This document shows, one piece after another, positions 1-8,052 of a stretch of DNA of 45,180 nt. How positions within the stretch are numbered: the first letter of the stretch is position 1; each line of letters begins with the position of its first letter. The position numbers and the translations under genes are program-made. Below the pieces are notes generated by a model, which had not been told where the DNA came from, ran no database searches, and saw only the letters and a program-made list of their open reading frames with translations. Source of the stretch: Methylobacterium oxalidis (GTDB taxonomy: Bacteria > Pseudomonadota > Alphaproteobacteria > Rhizobiales > Beijerinckiaceae); NCBI RefSeq assembly GCF_007992195.1, contig NZ_BJZU01000099.1, forward strand, positions 1 through 45,180, read 5' to 3'.

Positions 1-34
1 CGGGAGAGGTGTGGCGTGGTGCCTGTCAGGGCAA

Positions 35-1009
35 TCAGTGGTGATGATGACCGCCCGAGGGCGCGGCAGGCGCCTGCGCGCCGATCGGGGAGACCGCGAA
101 GGTCACCGGCACCGAACCCGCCCGCTCGAACGTGAGGGTGCCGGGCACCGTGTCCCCGACCTTCGGCGCGCCCGTCAGGTCGAGGAACATCAGGTGCAGC
201 CCGCCCGGCTTCAGCTCCACCGTCTCACCCGGCTTGATCGTCAGCCCTCCCTCGACGGGCGCCATCTTCATGACGCCGCCTTCCATCGACATGGAGTGGA
301 TTTCGCCCCGCCCGGAGAGCGCCATCGCCGCGCCGGTGAGCCGGTCCGGCTGCGAGCCCGTGTTGGTGATGCGCACGTAGCCGCCCGCCACCTTGGCGCC
401 ACCCGGCGTCGCGCGCATCCAGGGCGTCTCGATGGACAGGTCGCCCGCGCGGATCGCGCCGGAGGGCGTCGATGCCCGCTCGGCCGCGGCGGCGACGACG
501 CGCACGGCGGGGGCCGGCGACGTGAGATCCCGCGCGCTTCCGCCCGCGGCCGGGATCTCGCTCCAGCGGTAGCCGCCCTTGGCGCAGTCCTGCTCCACGG
601 GGAAGTAGATCGTCGCGCCGGGGCTGAACGCGTCCGAGATCCGGGCAAGGAAGGTGAACTCGTCGATCTGGTCGTCGGGCAGTTCGCCCCCGCTCCAGGT
701 GATCGTCTTCACGCCCTCGCTGACCGTGCCATGGAAGGACGGATAGGGCTTGTCGTAGGGGCCGCGGACGGTGGCGAGCTGCCAGCCGGCTTTGGGCATC
801 GGCTTTGCGCCGGTCACGCCCTCGGGGATCGTCACGCTCACCCGCGTGGTCGGCCGGCCGTCGCAGCCGTGCATGATCTGGACGACGCCGCGATAGGCGG
901 CGTTGGGGCTCGCCTCCTTCCGCTCCAGCATGGCGTGGGCGAAGGCGGCGGTGGCGGAGGCGGAGACCAGCAGGGCGGCGAGAAGCTCGGCCCGGGGAAT
1001 GCGGTTCAT
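35..1009 (-). CDS. YcnI (DUF1775)-PCu(A)C copper-handling fusion protein
   Basis: A 324-residue exported protein predicted to bind copper in the periplasm. Residues 1-24 form a signal peptide ending in AFA, so the mature chain would begin with His25, as in the YcnI/DUF1775 family, where the N-terminal His binds Cu. Residues 25-155 are the DUF1775 domain. Residues about 190-305 are a PCu(A)C chaperone domain with the Met/His motif: His238 and nearby Met residues, then HLM at 272-274. The chain ends in four histidines. I chose the ATG at 1009 because the signal peptide follows it directly; the open frame upstream has no protein character. PCu(A)C proteins deliver Cu(I) to cytochrome oxidase. 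Joining both domains in one chain with a natural His tail suggests a two-site copper carrier (inference). The minus-strand gene at 1054-1428 lies just upstream, probably in the same operon. Confidence 0.9.
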   Translation of the reverse strand: MNRIPRAELLAALLVSASATAAFAHAMLERKEASPNAAYRGVVQIMHGCDGRPTTRVSVTIPEGVTGAKPMPKAGWQLATVRGPYDKPYPSFHGTVSEGVKTITWSGGELPDDQIDEFTFLARISDAFSPGATIYFPVEQDCAKGGYRWSEIPAAGGSARDLTSPAPAVRVVAAAAERASTPSGAIRAGDLSIETPWMRATPGGAKVAGGYVRITNTGSQPDRLTGAAMALSGRGEIHSMSMEGGVMKMAPVEGGLTIKPGETVELKPGGLHLMFLDLTGAPKVGDTVPGTLTFERAGSVPVTFAVSPIGAQAPAAPSGGHHHH

Positions 1010-1053
1010 GATACGGGGTCCATCGCTGAAGGGGCCTGGGGGGACGATATCCT

Positions 1054-1428
1054 TCAGGCGAGGGGCGGCCCGCGCGGATGCGCGATGCGCTCCGGCGGCG
1101 CCCGGGGCAGGGCCTCGGCGACGGGCCTCCAGGCGATGCGGGCGCCGGTGCCGGACGGCCACGCCGCGGTGCTGAGTTCCTGGCGGGGCAACGCCGCGCC
1201 CCCGGCGGGGTGGGCCGCAGTGCAGCACTCCGCGTGGGCGTGAGGCGCGGGCGCGCGCCTGTCGTCGGGGGAAGGGGCGTCGGCTTGGTGCAGGCAGAGG
1301 ACGCCGTCCGCACCGGCAGCCGCGGCCGGCAACGCCCCACCCAGGACGGCCTGGAGCACGAGCGCGTAGAGCGCGACCACCATCGTCGCCGCGCGCCAAG
1401 TTCTCCGTCTCGTGCCTGCGGACCGCAT
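1054..1428 (-). CDS. Small exported Cys/His-rich protein, DUF2946-like
   Basis: A 124-residue protein with a basic N-terminus, one hydrophobic segment at about residues 14-40 ending in AAAAG, then a CLH motif and an HAHAECC cluster, which look like metal ligands. Short membrane or secreted proteins with C..H and HxHxxCC patterns of the DUF2946 type usually sit beside copper genes, and this one lies 44 bases upstream of the YcnI-PCu(A)C gene on the same strand. The ATG at 1428 has a GAGGTGA Shine-Dalgarno just upstream, which favours it over the longer frame starting near 1689. The C-terminal third is Pro/Arg-rich and of low complexity. Family assignment is from motif layout only. Confidence 0.65.
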   Translation of the reverse strand: MRSAGTRRRTWRAATMVVALYALVLQAVLGGALPAAAAGADGVLCLHQADAPSPDDRRAPAPHAHAECCTAAHPAGGAALPRQELSTAAWPSGTGARIAWRPVAEALPRAPPERIAHPRGPPLA

Positions 1429-1652
1429 GGCGTCACCTCTAGGGGAACGGGCCACGGTGCGCCATTCCTGCCACGGCCCGAGCGCCGGCGCTGTTGCCGC
1501 AGGGCCGCACGGCGGCGGCATGTGCGCTCCGGCACGGCCGTGCCACATTCTGGCCCGGAGAGCATGGGTTCTTAACCGTACCTCGACACCTTGAGGGCAC
1601 GCAGTTTCCGGCGCGTCGGCGTCCTCAGAGCCGGAAACGCCGTGCTCCATCC

Positions 1653-2975
1653 ATGGACCAGAGCTCCCGATCGATGCTGACCCAGGCACACACCACCCGC
1701 TCGCTCGGCTTCGCCCTTCTCGCGGCGGTCGCCCTGACGCTTCCGGCCGCGGCCCGCGACGCCGGCGGCTTCGCCCAGGCCGAGTGGGCGCAGGACTACG
1801 CCTCCCCGGCGGCCATGCAGGTGCAGCGTTCCCTGACGCCGATCCTGTCGCCGCAGACGGTGGCCGCGACCGAGCAGATGGTCGAGCGCTACCGGGACAT
1901 CGTCGCCCGCGGCGGCTGGCGTCCCGTCTCGGGCGCCGACCGCCTGCGCATCGGCGGCCGCGGCCCGGCGGTCGGCGCCGTCCGCCAGCGCCTCATCGTG
2001 ACGGGCGACCTCGACCCGGTGGCCGGCACCTCGGGCGTCTATGATTCCTACGTCGCCGCCGCCGTGAAGCGCTTCCAGGCCCGCCACGGCCTCAGCCAGA
2101 CCGGCCAGATGAGCCTCGCGACCCAGCAGGCCATGAACGTGCCGGCCGACGTGCGGCTTCGTCAGCTCGAGACCAACGTCGTGCGCCTGCGCTCCTACGC
2201 CGGCAACCTCGGCAACCGCTTCGTGATCACCAACATCCCGGCGGCCCTCGTCCAGACCGTCGAGAACGGTCAGGTTGTGACCTTGCACGCGGCAGGCGTC
2301 GGCAAGATCGACCGCCAGTCGCCGATCATGAACACCAAGGCGACGGAGATCAATTTCAACCCGACCTGGACGGTCCCGGCTTCCATCGTGAAGAAGGACC
2401 TGATCCCGAAGATGCAGAAGGATCCGAACTACCTCACGGACAACAAGATCCGCATCCTCGGCAACGGCCAGGAGATCTCGCCGAAGTCGGTGAACTGGTT
2501 CTCGGACGAGGGCACGCGCTACACCTACCGGCAGGATTCGGGCGCCGACTTCAACTCGATGGGCATCGTGCGCATCAACATCCCGAACCCGCACGGCGTG
2601 TTCATGCACGACACGAACACCAAGGGCGTGTTCGGCGACGACTTCCGGTTCATCTCCTCGGGCTGCGTGCGCGTGCAGAACGTGCGCGAGTACATCACCT
2701 GGCTGCTCAAGGACACGCCCGGCTGGGGCCGCAACGAGGTCGAGCAGGCGATCGAGAGCGGCAAGCGCATCGACGCGCGCCTCTCGCAGCCGGTGCCGGT
2801 CTACTGGACCTACATCACGGCCTGGTCGACCCCGGACGGCCTCGTCCAGTTCCGCGACGACATCTACAAGCGCGACGGCGTGAACGTGCCCTCGACCATC
2901 TCGGCGCCGACGCCGGTGGCGAGCGCCGAGCAGACCATGCCCGAGACCTTCGAGCCGGGCGACGAGGAGAACTGA
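1653..2975 (+). CDS. L,D-transpeptidase family protein (YkuD domain)
   Basis: A 440-residue exported peptidoglycan cross-linking enzyme that would form 3-3 links between meso-diaminopimelate residues. From the ATG at 1653 there is a signal peptide (residues about 15-35, ending AAARDA). A YcbB-type scaffold follows, with a peptidoglycan-binding segment at about 98-165 and a YkuD catalytic domain at about 185-360. The active-site signature is present: His319 in MHD and Cys338 in SSGCVRV. The length fits the short YcbB-like forms of alphaproteobacteria. The start could also be the ATG at 1674; neither has a strong Shine-Dalgarno. A strong hairpin follows the stop, so the gene is probably transcribed alone. 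Confidence 0.9.
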   Translation: MDQSSRSMLTQAHTTRSLGFALLAAVALTLPAAARDAGGFAQAEWAQDYASPAAMQVQRSLTPILSPQTVAATEQMVERYRDIVARGGWRPVSGADRLRIGGRGPAVGAVRQRLIVTGDLDPVAGTSGVYDSYVAAAVKRFQARHGLSQTGQMSLATQQAMNVPADVRLRQLETNVVRLRSYAGNLGNRFVITNIPAALVQTVENGQVVTLHAAGVGKIDRQSPIMNTKATEINFNPTWTVPASIVKKDLIPKMQKDPNYLTDNKIRILGNGQEISPKSVNWFSDEGTRYTYRQDSGADFNSMGIVRINIPNPHGVFMHDTNTKGVFGDDFRFISSGCVRVQNVREYITWLLKDTPGWGRNEVEQAIESGKRIDARLSQPVPVYWTYITAWSTPDGLVQFRDDIYKRDGVNVPSTISAPTPVASAEQTMPETFEPGDEEN

Positions 2976-3009
2976 GCCGCCTCGGTACGACCGGCCTCCG
3001 GCGCTCTCA

Positions 3010-3042
3010 GCGGGCCCGCATCCCCACCGGATGCGGGCCCGC
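3010..3042 (+). terminator. Strong GC hairpin after the L,D-transpeptidase gene
   Basis: A perfect 14-bp inverted repeat (GCGGGCCCGCATCC at 3010-3023, complement at 3029-3042) with a 5-base loop, 35 bases past the stop codon. The T-tract after it is weak (GGCGTTTGG), so it may act as a terminator with poor U-tail. Confidence 0.65.
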
Positions 3043-3229
3043 GGCGTTTGGTCCGGCACCGACGGATGCCCTTCCGCCTTCGCACGCTAATTTTTTTGAA
3101 GGGGGCGGCAAATTCGCCTGTGCTTGGCCTGGCATTCCAGCCCGTGTAGATATCCAAGCTCGAACGCCCGCCCGTGCACGCCGACGGGTCAACCGGGTCG
3201 TCACCCGAGCATAAGACAAGAGGCCATCC

Positions 3230-4534
3230 ATGAGCGCCGGTACCGTCGCCGACAAGCACTTCTCGAACACGTTCTTCTCCGCGTCCCTCGCCGAGGCGGA
3301 TCCCGAGATCGCCCGCGCCGTCGAGCAGGAGCTCGGCCGCCAGCAGGACGAGATCGAGCTGATCGCCTCCGAGAACATCGTCTCCCGCGCGGTGCTCGAG
3401 GCGCAGGGTTCCGTCCTGACGAACAAGTACGCGGAGGGCTATCCGGGCCGCCGCTACTATGGCGGCTGCCAGTTCGTCGACATCGCCGAGGACCTCGCGA
3501 TCGACCGCGCCAAGCGCCTGTTCAACTGCGGCTTCGCCAACGTGCAGCCGAATTCCGGCTCCCAGGCGAACCAGGGCGTGTTCATGGCCCTGATGCAGCC
3601 CGGCGACACCTTCATGGGCCTCGACCTCGCCGCCGGCGGCCACCTGACCCACGGCGCCCCCCCGAACGTCTCGGGCAAGTGGTTCAAGCCCGTCTCCTAC
3701 TCGGTGCGCGAGAGCGACATGCGCATCGACATGGAGCAGGTCGAGCGCCTCGCCCACGAGCACAAGCCCAAGGTCATCATCGCCGGCGGCTCGGGCTACC
3801 CGCGCCACTGGGACTTCGCCAAGTTCCGTGAGATCGCGGACGCGGTGGGCGCCTACTTCTTCGTCGACATGGCCCACTTCGCGGGTCTCGTCGCGGCCGG
3901 CGTGCACCCGTCGCCGTTCCCGCACGCGCACGTCGCCACCACCACGACGCACAAGACCCTGCGCGGCCCGCGCGGCGGCATGATCCTGACGAACGACGAG
4001 GCGCTCGCCAAGAAGTTCAACTCGGCCATCTTCCCCGGCCTGCAGGGCGGCCCGCTCATGCACGTCATCGCCGGCAAGGCCGTCGCCTTCGGCGAGGCCC
4101 TGAAGCCCGAGTTCAAGATCTACGCCAAGCAGGTGATCGAGAACGCCAAGGCGCTCGCCGACACCATCATCTCGGGCGGCTACGCCATCACCTCGGGCGG
4201 CACCGACAACCACCTGATGCTGGTGGACCTGCGGCCGAAGGGCCTCACCGGCAAGGCCGCCGAGGCCGCCCTGTCGCGGGCCCACATCACCTGCAACAAG
4301 AACGGCGTGCCGTTCGACCCGCAGAAGCCGACCATCACCTCGGGCATTCGCCTGGGCACCCCGGCCGGGACCTCCCGCGGCTTCGGCGTCGCCGAGTTCA
4401 AGCAGATCGGCGGCCTGATCGTCGAGGTGCTCGACGGGCTCGCCGCGAAGGGCGAGGGCGGCGACGCTGAGGTCGAGGCCCGCGTGAAGGACAAGGTGCA
4501 CGAGCTGACCCGCCGCTTCCCGATCTACGGCTGA
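3230..4534 (+). CDS. glyA: Serine hydroxymethyltransferase
   Basis: A 434-residue PLP enzyme that interconverts serine and glycine with tetrahydrofolate and methylene-tetrahydrofolate. In serine-cycle methylotrophs it is the step that brings C1 units into assimilation. The family signatures are clear: SENIVSRAV near residue 47, EGYPGRRYYGGC at 69-80 and the PLP-lysine motif TTTTHKTLRGPRGG with Lys242. Length and start match the family. The upstream gap (2976-3229) holds the previous gene's hairpin and an A/T run near 3089-3096. Two hairpins follow the stop before nrdR, so glyA is likely its own transcription unit. Confidence 0.97.
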   Translation: MSAGTVADKHFSNTFFSASLAEADPEIARAVEQELGRQQDEIELIASENIVSRAVLEAQGSVLTNKYAEGYPGRRYYGGCQFVDIAEDLAIDRAKRLFNCGFANVQPNSGSQANQGVFMALMQPGDTFMGLDLAAGGHLTHGAPPNVSGKWFKPVSYSVRESDMRIDMEQVERLAHEHKPKVIIAGGSGYPRHWDFAKFREIADAVGAYFFVDMAHFAGLVAAGVHPSPFPHAHVATTTTHKTLRGPRGGMILTNDEALAKKFNSAIFPGLQGGPLMHVIAGKAVAFGEALKPEFKIYAKQVIENAKALADTIISGGYAITSGGTDNHLMLVDLRPKGLTGKAAEAALSRAHITCNKNGVPFDPQKPTITSGIRLGTPAGTSRGFGVAEFKQIGGLIVEVLDGLAAKGEGGDAEVEARVKDKVHELTRRFPIYG

Positions 4535-4544
4535 GGCGATCGGA

Positions 4545-4569
4545 CCGGCCGGAAGACGCTTCCGGCCGG
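4545..4569 (+). terminator. First hairpin of a tandem pair after glyA
   Basis: An 11-bp perfect inverted repeat (CCGGCCGGAAG, 3-base loop ACG, CTTCCGGCCGG) that begins 11 bases after the glyA stop. There is no T-run behind it. It may be an RNA 3'-end-protecting hairpin rather than the terminator itself. Confidence 0.5.
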
Positions 4570-4587
4570 GGCCGCACCACGGTAAGG

Positions 4588-4620
4588 AACGGCCGCGGAT
4601 CCACGGGTCCGCGGCCGTTT
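4588..4620 (+). terminator. glyA terminator hairpin with T-tail
   Basis: A 12-bp stem (AACGGCCGCGGA paired with TCCGCGGCCGTT) around an 8-base loop, running into TTTCTCG. This is the better intrinsic terminator of the tandem pair and lies 32 bases before the nrdR start. Confidence 0.7.
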
Positions 4621-4651
4621 CTCGTTCCATCTCGCGAGGTTTGAGCGCCCG

Positions 4652-5164
4652 ATGCGCTGTCCCTACTGCGGCGGCTCCGACACCCAGGTGAAGGATTCGC
4701 GCCCGAGCGAGGACGGCGCCGCGATCCGCCGCCGCCGGGTCTGCCCCGATTGCGCCGGCCGCTTCACCACCTTCGAGCGCGTGCAGCTTCGCGAGCTCGT
4801 GGTGCTCAAGCGCTCGGGCAAGCGCGTTCCCTTCGACCGGGACAAGCTGCAGCGCTCGATCGACGTGGCACTGCGCAAGCGGCCCGTGGAGCCGGAGCGG
4901 ATCGAGCGCCTCGTCAGCGGCATCACCCGCCAGCTCGAGAGCGGCGGCGAGGCCGAGATCACCAGCGAGGCGATCGGCGAGCTGGTGATGGAGGGGCTGA
5001 AGGGGCTCGACGACGTCGCCTACGTCCGCTTCGCCTCCGTCTACAAGAACTTCCGCGAGGCCAAGGACTTCGAGGACTTGCTCGGCACGCTGGGCGACGC
5101 CGCCGGCCCCGCGGCCGAGGCCGCGCCCGCCCGATCGCGACGGGGAGCGCGAGCGCGCCCGTGA
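4652..5164 (+). CDS. nrdR: Transcriptional repressor NrdR
   Basis: A 170-residue zinc-ribbon and ATP-cone repressor that senses (d)ATP and controls ribonucleotide reductase genes. The zinc ligands Cys3, Cys6, Cys31 and Cys34 are visible (CPYC and CPDC), and the ATP-cone spans about residues 48-140. The C-terminal 25 residues are an Ala/Arg-rich extension beyond the usual length of about 150. The stop overlaps the GTG start of ribD (GTGA), so nrdR heads a translationally coupled run with the riboflavin genes, an order common in proteobacteria. Confidence 0.96.
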   Translation: MRCPYCGGSDTQVKDSRPSEDGAAIRRRRVCPDCAGRFTTFERVQLRELVVLKRSGKRVPFDRDKLQRSIDVALRKRPVEPERIERLVSGITRQLESGGEAEITSEAIGELVMEGLKGLDDVAYVRFASVYKNFREAKDFEDLLGTLGDAAGPAAEAAPARSRRGARARP

Positions 5165-6315
5165 GCGAGGCCGACCGCCGTTTCATGCGCCTCGCGCTCG
5201 CCCTCGGGCAGCGCAACCTCGGCCGGACATGGCCGAACCCGTCCGTGGGAGCGGTCGTCGTGGCGGGGCCGCCCGGTGCCGAGCGCATCGTCGGGCAGGC
5301 GGCGACGGCGCCGGGCGGCCGGCCGCACGCCGAGCCCCTGGCGCTCGCGATGGCCGGCGAGGCGGCGCGCGGCGCCACCCTCTACGTCACCCTGGAGCCC
5401 TGCTCGCACCACGGCCGCACGCCTCCCTGCACGGAGGCGATCGTCGCCGCGGGCATCGCCCGGGTCGTGACGGCGTTCGAGGATCCGGACCCCCGCGTCG
5501 CGGGCCGCGGCCACGCGCTCATCGCGTCGGCGGGCATCGCGCTCACCACCGGGTGCCTGCGCGAGCAGGCGTTCCGCGACCATGTCGGCCACGTCACGCG
5601 GGTGACGGAGGGACGGCCCGCCGTGAGCCTGAAGCTCGCGCGCACCCGCGACGGGTTCGCCGCGGCCTCCGGCAAGGAGCGGCTGCGGATCACGGGGCCG
5701 ATCGCCGACGGCGCGGTGCATCTCTGGCGTGCCCACGCGGACGCCATCATGGTCGGCATCGGCACGGCGCGGGCCGACGACCCCTCGCTCACCGTCCGCC
5801 TGCCGGGTTTCTCGGACCGGTCGCCGCTGCGCGTCATCATCGATTCGCAGCTCCGCCTGCAGCCGGCGAGCGCCCTGGTGCGCGGCGCCCACGACGTGCC
5901 GACCCTCGTCGTCTCGACCCGCAGCGCCCCGGCGCACGCGCGGCGCACCCTCCAGACCCTCGGCGTCGAGGTCGTCTGCCTGCCCGCGGACGCCACCGGT
6001 CGCGTCGACCTGCGCGCCGCCCTCTCCGCCCTGGCCGAGCGCGGCATCACCCGGATCTGCAGCGAGGGCGGGCCTCTCCTCGCCGACACGCTCGCTGCGG
6101 CGGGCTGCGTCGATGCCTGCACGCTGATCAGCGGGCCGGTGGAGCTCGGCCCGGCCGGCGGCCTGCGCGCGGTCGGTCCCCATCTTGGCGCGCTGATCGC
6201 GAGCGGCCACCTACGTGAAACCGGGCGGCGCGAGCTCGGTCCCGACAGCGCCGTCATCTACGAGCGGAGCGTACCATGTTCACCGGCCTCGTCTCCGACG
6301 TCGGAACCGTCCTGA
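5161..6315 (+). CDS. ribD: Bifunctional pyrimidine deaminase/reductase RibD
   Basis: A 384-residue enzyme for two consecutive steps of riboflavin synthesis: deamination of the diaminopyrimidine, then reduction of the ribose side chain. The deaminase domain (residues 1-140) has the zinc site HAE (His56, Glu58) and PCSHHGRTPPC (Cys81, Cys90). The reductase domain (about 150-360) has LKLARTRDG and the terminal SEGGPLLADTL segment. The start is GTG 5161, overlapping the nrdR stop; an in-frame ATG at 5185 would cut into the fold. The 3' end overlaps ribE by 40 bases, and those last 13 codons (SPASSP-rich) are an unusual tail. Confidence 0.95.
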   Translation: MSEADRRFMRLALALGQRNLGRTWPNPSVGAVVVAGPPGAERIVGQAATAPGGRPHAEPLALAMAGEAARGATLYVTLEPCSHHGRTPPCTEAIVAAGIARVVTAFEDPDPRVAGRGHALIASAGIALTTGCLREQAFRDHVGHVTRVTEGRPAVSLKLARTRDGFAAASGKERLRITGPIADGAVHLWRAHADAIMVGIGTARADDPSLTVRLPGFSDRSPLRVIIDSQLRLQPASALVRGAHDVPTLVVSTRSAPAHARRTLQTLGVEVVCLPADATGRVDLRAALSALAERGITRICSEGGPLLADTLAAAGCVDACTLISGPVELGPAGGLRAVGPHLGALIASGHLRETGRRELGPDSAVIYERSVPCSPASSPTSEPS

Positions 6316-6917
6316 AGGTCTCCGGCGACGAGCGGCTGCGCCGCCTGGAGATCCGCTCGTCCTACGACCCGGCGACCATCGCCATCGGCGCCTCCATCGC
6401 CTGCGCGGGGCCCTGCCTGACGGCGGTGACCGTTGAATCGGTGGCGGGCGGCGCCGTCTTCGCGGTCGACGCGGCCGCCGAGACCCTCGCGCGCACCACG
6501 GTGGGCCTGTGGCGGGAGGGGACCCGGATCAACCTCGAACGCTCCCTGAAGATCGGCGACGAGCTCGGCGGTCACCTCGTGACCGGGCACGTCGACGGCC
6601 TCGCCGAGATCGTCGCCCGCGACCCCGTCACCGGAGGGGAGGGGGATTGGGGCGCGAGCGAGCGCTTCACGCTGCGCGCCCCCCACCACCTCGCGCGCTT
6701 CATCGCAGCGAAAGGGTCGGTCTGCCTCGACGGCACCTCGCTGACGGTGAACACCGTCGAGGGCGACCTCTTCTCCGTGCTGCTGATCCCGCACACGCTC
6801 GCCGTCACCACCTGGGGCGAGCGCCGCGCTGGCGACCGCCTGAACCTCGAGGTCGACCTGATCGCCCGCTACGCGGCCCGCCTGACCGAGAGCCGCGCGG
6901 AGGCGTCCGGCGCCTGA
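6276..6917 (+). CDS. ribE: Riboflavin synthase alpha chain
   Basis: A 213-residue trimeric enzyme that dismutates two 6,7-dimethyl-8-ribityllumazines into riboflavin and the pyrimidine precursor. It begins with the family hallmark MFTGLV and holds two lumazine-binding barrels. These show as the internal repeat GGHLVTGHVDG (first barrel) and the KGSVCLDGTSLTVN stretch (second barrel). The start lies inside the ribD 3' end. In E. coli terminology this gene is ribC or ribE depending on the system. Coupling to ribD is likely because of the overlap. Confidence 0.95.
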   Translation: MFTGLVSDVGTVLKVSGDERLRRLEIRSSYDPATIAIGASIACAGPCLTAVTVESVAGGAVFAVDAAAETLARTTVGLWREGTRINLERSLKIGDELGGHLVTGHVDGLAEIVARDPVTGGEGDWGASERFTLRAPHHLARFIAAKGSVCLDGTSLTVNTVEGDLFSVLLIPHTLAVTTWGERRAGDRLNLEVDLIARYAARLTESRAEASGA

Positions 6918-7051
6918 GGCGCAGGCCGGAGGCGGCGTCCCGCCGCTTGTGGAGGGGCCGCCTTCGGTCTATCGCTCGCCACCCGTCGCGGGTCCCGCCG
7001 GCCCGGCCCGTCCCGCGGCGCGCACCGGATGCTCCATCGACGAAGGCCCTG

Positions 7052-7570
7052 ATGGTTTCGACGAACACACAGCGCCGCGAGGCGGGCCCCGTGCCCGCGC
7101 TGCGGGATGCCCGCGTCCTCGTGGTCGAGGCCCGCTTCTACGACCACATCGCCGACGAACTCCTCGCCGGCGCGCTCGGCGCCGTCGATGCGGCCGGCGC
7201 ACGCGCGGTGACCGTCACGGTCCCGGGAGCCCTGGAGGTTCCCGGCACGGTCGCGATCCTCGTCGAGGCCGCCGAGCGTGCGGGCGAGCCCTACGACGCC
7301 GTCGTCGCCCTCGGCTGCGTGATCCGCGGCGAGACGGGCCATTACGACATCGTGGCCGGCGAGAGCGCGCGCGCCCTCATGGAGCTGTCGGTGGCGCTGC
7401 GCCTGCCCCTCGGCAACGGCATCCTGACGGTGGAGACGGAGGCGCAGGCGCTCGCCCGCGCCCGCGTCGGCGAGATGAACAAGGGCGGCGGCGCGGCGGA
7501 GGCGGCGCTCGCCGTGCTCGCCTTGAAGCGCGCGGCCGAGGCCGGCTCCGTCGGAGGGGCCGAGCGATGA
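7052..7570 (+). CDS. ribH: 6,7-dimethyl-8-ribityllumazine synthase
   Basis: A 172-residue enzyme that condenses the ribityl-pyrimidine with dihydroxybutanone phosphate to make lumazine. The family segments are VVEARFYDHIADELLAGA, VPGALEVPGTV (substrate loop) and VALGCVIRGETGHYDIV with the catalytic His. The ATG at 7052 has GAAGG nearby upstream; the longer open frame from 6509 is out-of-frame shadow of ribE. A 134-base gap after ribE is the only sizeable break within this run. The stop overlaps the nusB ATG (ATGA). Confidence 0.95.
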   Translation: MVSTNTQRREAGPVPALRDARVLVVEARFYDHIADELLAGALGAVDAAGARAVTVTVPGALEVPGTVAILVEAAERAGEPYDAVVALGCVIRGETGHYDIVAGESARALMELSVALRLPLGNGILTVETEAQALARARVGEMNKGGGAAEAALAVLALKRAAEAGSVGGAER

Positions 7571-8052
7571 CAAACGAGCGCGAGATGAAGATCAGCGAGC
7601 GCAGCGGCGCCCGGCTCGCCGTGGTGCAGGCCCTCTACGACATGGAGATCTCGGGCAAGGGCGTGCTGGAGGCGCTCGCCGAGTTCGAGGTCCACTGGAT
7701 CGGCCAGGAGGTCGATGGCATCGCCCACCCGCCGGCCGAGACCGCCTTCTTCCGCGACCTGCTGCGGGGCGTCGTGGAGGAGCAGCGGGCGATCGACCCG
7801 CAGATCGACCGGGCGCTCACGCAGGGCTGGCCCCTCAAGCGCGTCGAGGCGGTGCTGCGCGCGATCCTGCGGGCGGGCGCCTACGAGCTGATGTTCCGCC
7901 CCGACGTACCGGCCCGCGCCGCGATCTCGGAATACGTCGACGTTGCGCACAGCTTCTATGCCGGCGACGAGCCCGGCCTCGTCAACGCGGTGCTCGACAA
8001 GGTGGCGCGCGGCGCGCGGAGCGACGAGCTCGCCGGCGCGAAGCGCGGGTGA
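7567..8052 (+). CDS. nusB: Transcription antitermination factor NusB
   Basis: A 161-residue all-helical protein that binds boxA RNA with NusE (S10) in rRNA antitermination. ARLAVVQALYDMEISG at residues 14-30 and the C-terminal FINAVLD-type signature (GLVNAVLDKVAR) identify it. The ATG at 7567 overlaps the ribH stop. The downstream thiL GTG at 8049 overlaps the nusB stop, so ribH-nusB-thiL is translationally coupled, an arrangement seen widely in alphaproteobacteria. Confidence 0.95.
   Translation: MTNEREMKISERSGARLAVVQALYDMEISGKGVLEALAEFEVHWIGQEVDGIAHPPAETAFFRDLLRGVVEEQRAIDPQIDRALTQGWPLKRVEAVLRAILRAGAYELMFRPDVPARAAISEYVDVAHSFYAGDEPGLVNAVLDKVARGARSDELAGAKRG

Noticed and set aside
321..337. 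His4 at the end of the YcnI-PCu(A)C protein as an engineered tag
   Set aside because: The tail is four His preceded by GG in native high-GC codons at 35-60, within otherwise natural sequence; short natural His tails are common in copper proteins.
2976..3229. A possible riboswitch upstream of glyA
   Set aside because: I could not build any known riboswitch core from the sequence; only the upstream terminator and an A/T run are evident.
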